Origin: Desulfobacteraceae bacterium
GTDB lineage: Bacteria; Desulfobacterota; Desulfobacteria; Desulfobacterales; JAABSP01
DNA: 6,500 nt
NCBI GenBank assembly: GCA_011390035.1
Contig: JAABTE010000065.1
Location: forward strand, 1-6,500
Direction of reading: 5' to 3'
A model generated the notes under the pieces. That model was not told the DNA's origin. It was given only the letters and a program-made list of their open reading frames with translations, and did no database searches. The translations under genes were made by a program, and so were the position numbers. This document shows, in pieces, positions 1 through 5,580 of this stretch (position 1 is the stretch's first letter; each line of letters opens with the position of its first letter).

Positions 1-2
1 GG

Positions 3-470
3 GCCGCGACCTTCTTTCCCACGGTCTATCAGCATCCGGATCGGCCGATCCCCGTGCTGGATCCGGATGGCGTGCCGGCGATGACGGGCCAAACCGGCTC
101 GGACACTGGCCTGTTTAAATCGGACAATGGCCTGTTTAAAGCGGAACCGAAAACAGCGGAAACCGGAGCGCTAATCAATTCGCCCCATGCGCCCGATGCG
201 TCCGATACGAGCGATACGAGCGATGCCGCGGATACTGCCCGAGCTGCGGACGTACTCAAAACACCTGATATCCCGGAGGACGCCGGGGAAAGCGACCCGC
301 TGGAATCAACCCTGGCGAGGATGATGATCCAGCCGCCGGCGCGGGAGAAACTGGACAGTCTCTTCCAAAGCCTGTCCGAGCGGATGGTGGCCGAGGCCCT
401 CGGCCGGGTCCGGCAACGGATGCGGGCATCGAAAAACGTCCTGGAATCGAAAGGAACGCATTCATCATGA
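3..470 (+). CDS. C-terminal part of an uncharacterised protein, possibly CheW-like (5' end outside window)
   Basis: The frame is open from the left edge to the TGA at 468-470, so 155 residues are visible and the true start lies upstream; the GTG at 54 and ATG at 81 are internal. The first residues (FFPTVYQHPDRPIPVLD) resemble the last strand and helix of a CheW domain, and the next gene has a comparable VYEWEGGWLVAP segment, so a CheW-type coupling protein is possible but weakly supported. A low-complexity linker follows: a 7-residue tandem repeat (SDTGLFK/SDNGLFK), then an Asp/Ser/Thr/Ala-rich acidic stretch. The end (about the last 55 residues, from LESTLARMM) looks like amphipathic helix with many Arg and Glu. 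The stop overlaps the start of the next gene as ATGA, suggesting coupled translation and a shared role. That it is coding is likely; its function is uncertain. Confidence 0.7.
   Translation, partial: AATFFPTVYQHPDRPIPVLDPDGVPAMTGQTGSDTGLFKSDNGLFKAEPKTAETGALINSPHAPDASDTSDTSDAADTARAADVLKTPDIPEDAGESDPLESTLARMMIQPPAREKLDSLFQSLSERMVAEALGRVRQRMRASKNVLESKGTHSS
100..141 (+). repeat. 21-bp tandem repeat, two copies, in coding sequence
   Basis: Two adjacent 21-bp units (100-120 and 121-141) share the core TGGCCTGTTTAAA and differ at very few bases. They encode SDTGLFK and SDNGLFK in the linker of the truncated first gene. The near identity at DNA level suggests a recent slippage duplication. The in-frame unit length keeps the reading frame. 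Confidence 0.85.
204..221 (+). repeat. 9-bp tandem repeat encoding Asp-Thr-Ser
   Basis: GATACGAGC occurs twice in a row (204-212 and 213-221), flanked by degenerate relatives on both sides. It encodes the SDTSDTSDAADTA-type acidic linker of the first gene. It is probably a slippage-prone, disordered hinge. Confidence 0.75.
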
Positions 471-1093
471 CGGAGCGGGCGCAATCCCGGGAAGGCCAAC
501 GCCCGGCGCCGCGCGGGGGCGGGCGGGTGGTCGTCTTTCCGGCCGTAAGCCATATGCGCTTTTCGGGCAGGCCGATCTTTTTTCTTTTCAGCATGACACA
601 GGTGGCGGATATCCTGAAGGTGACGCCGGTCTATCCGGTGCCCTTTTCCCCCGCCCATGTCAAGGGCATGGCCAGGTGGCGGGGCAGGGTGGCCCCGGTG
701 ATCCTTCCGGAGGCGCTGTTTGATCCGGCGGCCCAATGCCCCGCCGCCGCCCCGGAGGGCCGCATGGTGGTGGTCCGGGCGGCCTCGGGGGGCGGCGCTG
801 GAGATGGCCTTTTTGAGGCCATCTGCATGGCCGGCGGCCCGGTGCGCATTCTCAGCCTCCCCCTCGACGCCCGTCCCGTGGCCCCGCCCGGCCCGCCGAT
901 GCCGGCGCATGCGGCGCGGGCGGTGTACGAATGGGAGGGCGGATGGCTGGTGGCGCCGGCTCTGGAAAGGGCGCTGTCGGGCGCCATGGGGGAGCCTGCC
1001 GGGGTATCTCAATCAGAAGAAATCTCAATCGGGGCGAATCTCAAATCGATGGGGGAATCAAACATGAACGGGAGGGCTTTCCATGGAGAGTAG
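467..1093 (+). CDS. Divergent CheW-like chemotaxis coupling protein
   Basis: This 208-residue protein probably acts in the cytoplasm to couple a chemoreceptor to a CheA-type kinase. An N-terminal basic, Pro/Gly-rich leader (about 1-22) precedes a CheW-like core. Residues 23-87 run from FPAVSHMRF through FLFSMTQVADILKVTPVYPVPF to KGMARWRGRVAPVILPEALF, matching the CheW pattern of a strand, then 'V.gi..wRG.v.Pv'. Residues 99-170 form the second half, ending VYEWEGGWLVAPALERAL like the final CheW strand and helix. It is divergent: the usual acidic 'PVxDLR' end of the central motif reads PVILPEAL. The tail after 170 appears unrelated to CheW. The ATG at 467 overlaps the previous stop (ATGA), with AAGGA about 11 nt upstream. 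Its stop overlaps the receptor gene by 11 nt. Family assignment is by motif only and has not been checked by profile search. Confidence 0.72.
   Translation: MTERAQSREGQRPAPRGGGRVVVFPAVSHMRFSGRPIFFLFSMTQVADILKVTPVYPVPFSPAHVKGMARWRGRVAPVILPEALFDPAAQCPAAAPEGRMVVVRAASGGGAGDGLFEAICMAGGPVRILSLPLDARPVAPPGPPMPAHAARAVYEWEGGWLVAPALERALSGAMGEPAGVSQSEEISIGANLKSMGESNMNGRAFHGE
1006..1047 (+). repeat. Three ATCTCAA(A)TC repeats at 16-nt spacing
   Basis: ATCTCAATC starts at 1006 and 1022, and ATCTCAAATC at 1038, an exact 16-nt period. The period is not a multiple of three, so the copies are read in different frames of the CheW-like gene tail and do not make a protein repeat. They end 35 nt before the receptor start. 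They may be a protein-binding array or a slippage relic. Confidence 0.55.
1071..1076 (+). promoter_or_regulatory. Ribosome binding site favouring the 1083 start of the receptor
   Basis: GGAGGG lies six bases before the ATG at 1083. A second in-frame ATG at 1104 also has a purine run (AAGGGGA, 1095 to 1101 region) about four bases upstream. The first site has the better spacing, and its start gives an 11-nt overlap with the upstream gene typical of coupling, so 1083 was preferred. The choice changes only seven N-terminal residues. Confidence 0.6.
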
Positions 1094-4000
1094 AAGGGGA
1101 ACGATGAACCGGCTGGCGGAGTGGGGCCCGTTCCGGGCCATATCCGAGCGCATTCGAAACAAGCTCCTGTTTTGGCTTCTGGCCCTGTCGCTTATTCCGC
1201 TGTTGATTCTCGGGACGGTCACCTACCTGATCACCGCAGACGCCCTGGAGCAGAGCGCCTATGACGCGCTGAGATCGGCCCAGACCAACAAGGCCGTGGC
1301 CATCCGCAACCATTTCGAGGGCCGGCGCAGCGACATGAGGGCCCTGGTGGAAACCGCCGACGCCCTTCGGCTCAAGGGCTTCGAGCGGCTCCTTGCCATC
1401 CGGGAGCTGAAAAAGAGCCTGGTGGAAAACTATTTCGTAGAGCGCATCCGAAACCTTGAGGTGTTCACCGGCATGCCGGTGGTGGCCAGCGCCATCGCCG
1501 CCTTCGACCGGAGCGGCGGCAACATCCAGGGCGCCGCCTGGCGGGAGGCGGAACAGGCATACGGGCCGGTGATATCCAACTTCAACGAGACCTACGCCTA
1601 TTATGACACCTACCTGGTGAGCCGGGAGGGCCGGATTGTCTTCAGCGCCGGCGGGGCCGGGGACCTCGGGGCGGATCTGCTCAACGGCGAGTTGAGCCAG
1701 AGCCCCGCGGCCAAGGCCTTCCGCCAGGGGCTGGAGGGGCCGGTGTTTCAGGATTTCGAGCCCTACGCGCCGGTGGGCGGAGACGCCGCCGCCTTCATCG
1801 CCGCCCCGGTGCGGCGGGACGGCCGGACCCTGGGAGTGGTGCTGGCCCAGCTTTCGGTGGACCAGATCGACTTCATCATGCAGGGGCCCGTTACCCTGGG
1901 CACCGGCGTGGAGACCTACCTTGTGGGCCCGGACGGCCTTTTCCGCTCCAACTCCCTGTACATCGGCGAGCGCACCATCATCAACCCGGCCTTTCAGGTG
2001 GAGACCGAGGGCGGCATCCGGCAGGCCCTGGCCGGCGAGTCGGGGGAGGGCGTGAAGATCAACTACCTGGGCGAATACGTTCTGTCCGCCTGGGCGCCGG
2101 TTCGGGTCTTCAACCAGCGCTGGGCACTGGTGGCGGAGATCAACCTGTCCGAGGCCTTTGTGCCGGCGGGGGACGAGACGCAGGGGGATTTCTTCACCCA
2201 GTACAAGGAGCAGTACGGCTACGGCGACCTGGGCCTGGTCAACCCGGACGGCTACCTTTTCTATTCGGTGGAAAAGGCCGAGGACTACCGCACCAACCTG
2301 CTCACCGGCCCCTACGCCGACACCAACCTGGGCCGGCTGGTGCGCCAGGTGATGGACACCCGCTCCTTCGGCATGTCCCCCTTTGCCCGATACGCCCCCG
2401 GCGGCAACGCGCCGGCCGCCTTTTTCGCCCAGCCCCTGATGGCGGGCGAAGATGTGGCCCTGGTGGTGGTCACCCAGTTGTCCATTGACCTGATAGACGA
2501 GGTGATGCGGGAGCGCGCCGGGGTTCAGGAGAGCGGCGAAAGCTATCTTATGGGCCCAGACGGCCTGTGGCGGAGCAACTCCCGCTTCGTAAAGGGCGGC
2601 ACGGTGCTTGACCCGAAATACCGGATCGAAACCGGCGCAGCCTCGCCCGTGGAAATGACCCGCCGGGAGGGCACAGAGGAGATCGTCAACTTCCGGGGCA
2701 ACCGGGTGCTGCGGTCCTGGTCGCCCCTGGTGGTCTCGCCGCCCACGCCGGCTGATCCGGACGGCATCCGGTGGGCGGTGGTCTCGGAGGTCGATTACAG
2801 CGCGGTGCGGGCGCCCATCAACAAGCTGGCCTTTTACAGCCTGATGCTGGTGCTGCTGGCCGCCGGCGCGGTGACTGTCATCGCCCTGATGCTGTCCCGG
2901 GGCCTCACCAGCCAGGTGCGCCACATCAACGACCTGTTCGACGAGATCGGCATGGGCAACTTCGAGGCCCGGACACCGGTGGTCTCCAGAGACGAGCTGG
3001 GGGAGATGGCCGAATCGCTAAACGCCATGCTGGACAACACCCTGGCGCTGATTCAGTCCAGCGAGGAGCGCGACGCCATGCAGGGCTCCATCATGCGGCT
3101 GCTGGAGGAAATCAGCGGCCTTGCGGACGGCGATCTGAGCGCGCGGGCCGAGGTGACTGAGGATTTCACCGGCGCCATCGCCGATTCCTTCAACGAGATG
3201 GCCGAGCAGCTTGGCCGCGTGGTGCGAAACGTGAAGGACGTGACCCTCCAGGTGAGCGCCACCTCAAAGGACGTAACCCTGTCCACCGAGAACCTGGCCG
3301 AGACCTCCGAGACGCAGGCGGTTCAGGTGTCCGACGCCATCGCCGCCATCAACGAGATGGCCACATCCATCCAGCAGGTGGCCGAGAGCGCGGCCCGATC
3401 CGCCGCGGTGTCCGAGCAGTCCACGGGCAACGCCAAGGATGGGGCCGAGGCGGTGCGCCGCACCAACCAGGCCATGGACTCCATCCGGGAATACGCCCAG
3501 GAGACGGCCCGGGCCATCAAGCGGCTGGGGGAAAGCTCCCAGGAGGTGGGCAACATCGTGGCCCTGATCAACGACATCGCGGACCGCACCTCGATTCTGG
3601 CCCTGAACGCCTCCATCCAGGCGGCCATGGCCGGCGAGGCCGGCCGGGGGTTCGCCGTGGTGGCCGAGGAGGTGCAGCGGCTGGCCGAGCGCTCCACCAA
3701 CGCCACAAAGCAGATCGACACACTGATCAAGAACATCCAGGGCGAGATCTCCGAGGCCGGGGCCAGCATGGAAGAGAGCATCCAGCGGGTGGTGGAGGGC
3801 TCTCGCCTGGCCGACGACGCCCACGGAAAGCTCCAGGAGATCGAGCGGGTCACCGCCGATCTCGGAGAGCTGATCCAGTCCATCTCCATGGCCTCCCGCC
3901 AGCAGGCCCGGGCGTCGGAAAACATCGCAAAGACCATGGAGGAGGTCGGAGACGTCAGCTCCCAGACCTCCGCGGCCAGCCGCCAGACGGCGGTGGCCAT

Positions 4001-4121
4001 GCGCAACCTTGCCGACATTTCCGACCGGCTCAACAAGTCCGTCTCCGTCTTCAAGCTGGCGGAAGAGGCGCCGGCGGACACGGCGCCGGAAACCGAAGAA
4101 GGCGCGGAGACCGCGCCGTGA
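1083..4121 (+). CDS. Methyl-accepting chemotaxis protein with duplicated Cache-like sensor and PilJ-like signalling tip
   Basis: Inner-membrane chemoreceptor of 1012 residues. TM1 is at about 29-51 after a basic N terminus. The periplasmic region (about 52-583) starts with a long helix and contains two related blocks, about 166-361 and 373-578, sharing AQLSVDQID/TQLSIDLID and ETYLVGPDGLFRSNS/ESYLMGPDGLWRSNS, so it looks like a duplicated Cache-type (PAS-like) sensor. TM2 is at about 584-605. HAMP follows (about 606-657, with SRDELGEM), then a second HAMP-like segment (about 672-717, GLADGDLSARAEVTEDFTG). The methyl-accepting domain spans about 719-990. Its hairpin tip includes ILALNASIQAAM and GEAGRGFAVVAEEVQRLAER (833-870), which resembles the type IV pilus receptor PilJ more than Tsr/Tar. 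The C terminus is short and acidic and lacks a CheR-docking NWETF-type pentapeptide. Two CheW-like genes upstream fit its role. The ligand is unknown; Cache domains often bind amino acids or organic acids. Confidence 0.95.
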   Translation: MESRRGTMNRLAEWGPFRAISERIRNKLLFWLLALSLIPLLILGTVTYLITADALEQSAYDALRSAQTNKAVAIRNHFEGRRSDMRALVETADALRLKGFERLLAIRELKKSLVENYFVERIRNLEVFTGMPVVASAIAAFDRSGGNIQGAAWREAEQAYGPVISNFNETYAYYDTYLVSREGRIVFSAGGAGDLGADLLNGELSQSPAAKAFRQGLEGPVFQDFEPYAPVGGDAAAFIAAPVRRDGRTLGVVLAQLSVDQIDFIMQGPVTLGTGVETYLVGPDGLFRSNSLYIGERTIINPAFQVETEGGIRQALAGESGEGVKINYLGEYVLSAWAPVRVFNQRWALVAEINLSEAFVPAGDETQGDFFTQYKEQYGYGDLGLVNPDGYLFYSVEKAEDYRTNLLTGPYADTNLGRLVRQVMDTRSFGMSPFARYAPGGNAPAAFFAQPLMAGEDVALVVVTQLSIDLIDEVMRERAGVQESGESYLMGPDGLWRSNSRFVKGGTVLDPKYRIETGAASPVEMTRREGTEEIVNFRGNRVLRSWSPLVVSPPTPADPDGIRWAVVSEVDYSAVRAPINKLAFYSLMLVLLAAGAVTVIALMLSRGLTSQVRHINDLFDEIGMGNFEARTPVVSRDELGEMAESLNAMLDNTLALIQSSEERDAMQGSIMRLLEEISGLADGDLSARAEVTEDFTGAIADSFNEMAEQLGRVVRNVKDVTLQVSATSKDVTLSTENLAETSETQAVQVSDAIAAINEMATSIQQVAESAARSAAVSEQSTGNAKDGAEAVRRTNQAMDSIREYAQETARAIKRLGESSQEVGNIVALINDIADRTSILALNASIQAAMAGEAGRGFAVVAEEVQRLAERSTNATKQIDTLIKNIQGEISEAGASMEESIQRVVEGSRLADDAHGKLQEIERVTADLGELIQSISMASRQQARASENIAKTMEEVGDVSSQTSAASRQTAVAMRNLADISDRLNKSVSVFKLAEEAPADTAPETEEGAETAP
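1578..2165 (+). other. Sensor repeat unit 1 of the chemoreceptor
   Basis: This encodes residues about 166-361. It begins NFNETYAYYDTYLVS, passes FEPYAPVGGDAAAFIAAPV and AQLSVDQIDFIMQ, then YLVGPDGLFRSNS, and ends SAWAPV...WALVAEI. It aligns along its whole length with the second unit, so it is one copy of an internal duplication. Each unit appears to contain two PAS-like halves, each with a short 'v.xxG' turn (SREGRIVFS and GPDGLFRSN). Confidence 0.75.
2199..2816 (+). other. Sensor repeat unit 2 of the chemoreceptor
   Basis: This encodes residues about 373-578. Corresponding landmarks are QYKEQYGYGDLGLVN, FARYAPGGNAPAAFFAQPL, TQLSIDLIDEVM, YLMGPDGLWRSNS and RSWSPL...WAVVSEV. It is slightly longer than unit 1, mainly from a Pro-rich insertion (SPPTPADPDG, about 552-561) before the last strand. 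Divergence between units is well beyond recent duplication, suggesting an old event or specialised ligand sites. Confidence 0.75.
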
Positions 4122-4264
4122 GTAGTCCCGGAACCCAACGCAGGCCGAAAGAGGGACGGGGGCGCGGAAAGGGAGGCCAATCCGAAGGCGGCGCTGTGAC
4201 CATCGGCAGCGGCGCTACGGGCATCGGGATCGGCCTGAAATCGATAAATTGCAAAGGAGGGGTC
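4122..4264 (+). other. 143-nt spacer between receptor and binding-protein genes
   Basis: No convincing terminator hairpin or standard promoter was found. The spacer is purine- and G-rich at first, then contains a repeated CGGCGCT and the element ATCGGG-N9-AAATCGAT (4223-4245), also present upstream of the receptor. The frame of the downstream gene is open through it back to a GTG at 4118 that overlaps the receptor stop, but the resulting extension is Gly/Arg-rich and would bury the signal peptide. I treat it as untranslated leader. Confidence 0.55.
4254..4260 (+). promoter_or_regulatory. Strong Shine-Dalgarno that fixes the binding-protein start
   Basis: AAGGAGG lies four bases before the ATG at 4265 and is within a longer AAAGGAGGGG run. 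It is the strongest ribosome binding site in the window. It supports the 4265 start over the upstream in-frame GTG at 4118. Confidence 0.85.
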
Positions 4265-5560
4265 ATGCCAGGCAAGATGAAGACCGCCGCCAGTGTTATC
4301 TGTATCGTTGTTTTCATCGGAATGGGGATCGCGTGGATGGGGCCGGAATCGGCCTTCGCCCAGGAGGGCGTGCGCGTCGGACTGAACTATCCTAAAACCG
4401 GCCCCTATTCGGTGCAGGGCCTGGCCCAGTTGCGGGCCGCGGAGATGGCGGTCCTTGAGATCAACGAGGCCGGGGGCATCATGGGCCGGCCCGTGGAGCT
4501 GGTGATCCGGGACAGCGAGTCTCGGCCAGAGGTGGCCACCCGGAACGTGGCGGAGATGATCGACAGCCACGGCTGCCAGATGATCTTCGGCGGCTCGTCC
4601 AGCGCCGTGGCCATCGCCGGCGGCAATGCGGCCAAGAGCCGGGGCAAGATCTATTTCGGCACCCTGACCTATTCCAACGAGACCACCGGCGAGGAGGCCC
4701 ACAAGTACATGTTCCGGGAGTGCTACAACGCCTGGATGGGCGCCCGGGTGCTGTCGTACTACCTGCGGGAAAAATACCTGGCCAACCGGCGGTACTTTTA
4801 CATCACCGCCGATTACACCTGGGGCCGGACCACGGAGGAATCCATCCGCAAGTTTTCCAACACCTCCAACGAGCGCCGCCACAAGAGCGCGCTTACGCCC
4901 TTTCCCGGCGCCACCGCCGAGGATTTTAAAAAGGCCCTGGCCGAGGCCGAGGCGGAAAAGCCGGACGTGCTGGTGCTGGTGCTCTTCGGCAACGACATGG
5001 CCACCGCCCTGCGGCTTGCCACGGAGATGGGCCTGAAAAGCCGGGTGGAGGCGGTGGTGGTGCCCAACCTGACCCTGGGCATGGCCGAATCATGCGGCCC
5101 CCAGGTGATGGAGGGCGTCATCGGCGCCCTGCCGTGGTCCTGGAATGTGCCCTACGAATTCGGGTACGAAAAGGGCAAGCGGTTCGTGGAGAAGTTCGCG
5201 GCCCGGCACAACGCCTATCCGTCCACCTCCGCGGCGTCCGCCTATACCATATTATATCAGTACAAGGACGCCGTGGAGCGGGCCGGCTCCTTCGACAGCC
5301 GGGCGGTGATCGCCTCCCTGGAGGGGCACCGCTTCTCCCTGCTCAAGGATGAGCAGATGTGGCGGGATTTCGATCACCAGTGCATCCAGACGGTCTATGC
5401 GGTGCGGTGCAAGCCGGCCTCGGAGGTGATGAAGGATCGGTTCCGGCAGGATTATTTCGAGATTGTCAATCAGATGACCGGCCAGGAGGCCGCGCGCAAT
5501 CGCTTCAACTGGGAACACCTGCGGCGAAAGGCGGGGAAACCGGTGGAGCTGGAATGGTAG
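4265..5560 (+). CDS. LivJ-type periplasmic substrate-binding protein (Peripla_BP_6 family)
   Basis: A 431-residue secreted protein that probably binds a small ligand, such as an amino acid, amide or urea-like compound, in the periplasm. A signal peptide covers 1-32 (Lys at 4 and 6, hydrophobic VICIVVFIGMGIAW, cleavage after AFA before QEG). The mature protein opens with VGLNYPKTGPYSVQG and ELVIRDSESRPEVA, typical of type I Leu/Ile/Val-binding folds. IFGGSSSAVA (107-116) and YFGTLTYSNETTG (130-142) lie where ligand-contacting loops usually are; TYSNETTG recalls the urea/amide branch, but the ligand cannot be read from this. GPQVMEGVIGALPWSW (278-293) is the usual late motif. There are five mature cysteines (104, 153, 277, 373, 382). 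No permease or ATPase gene is adjacent; the upstream neighbour is a chemoreceptor and the downstream one another binding-fold protein. The start is set by a strong ribosome binding site. Confidence 0.9.
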   Translation: MPGKMKTAASVICIVVFIGMGIAWMGPESAFAQEGVRVGLNYPKTGPYSVQGLAQLRAAEMAVLEINEAGGIMGRPVELVIRDSESRPEVATRNVAEMIDSHGCQMIFGGSSSAVAIAGGNAAKSRGKIYFGTLTYSNETTGEEAHKYMFRECYNAWMGARVLSYYLREKYLANRRYFYITADYTWGRTTEESIRKFSNTSNERRHKSALTPFPGATAEDFKKALAEAEAEKPDVLVLVLFGNDMATALRLATEMGLKSRVEAVVVPNLTLGMAESCGPQVMEGVIGALPWSWNVPYEFGYEKGKRFVEKFAARHNAYPSTSAASAYTILYQYKDAVERAGSFDSRAVIASLEGHRFSLLKDEQMWRDFDHQCIQTVYAVRCKPASEVMKDRFRQDYFEIVNQMTGQEAARNRFNWEHLRRKAGKPVELEW

Positions 5561-5580
5561 TTGGAGGAAAAAAGGATTCG

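Noticed and set aside
29..1012. 327-residue open frame on the minus strand
   Set aside because: It is an Arg/His/Pro-rich antisense shadow of the first two genes, with no supporting motif.
1041..2924. 627-residue open frame on the minus strand
   Set aside because: It lies fully opposite the receptor gene, whose domains are clear. Its translation is His/Gly/Ala-rich with no recognisable motif, as expected from antisense reading of GC-rich codons.
4140..4216. Possible terminator or hairpin in the spacer after the receptor gene
   Set aside because: Only 4-bp complementary arms (CGCT/AGCG) were found and no T-run follows. The repeated CGGCGCT copies are direct, not inverted.
3323..4882. 519-residue open frame on the minus strand
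   Set aside because: It spans the antisense of the receptor signalling domain, the spacer and the binding protein, and shows no family motif. Composition is explained by high GC at third codon positions.
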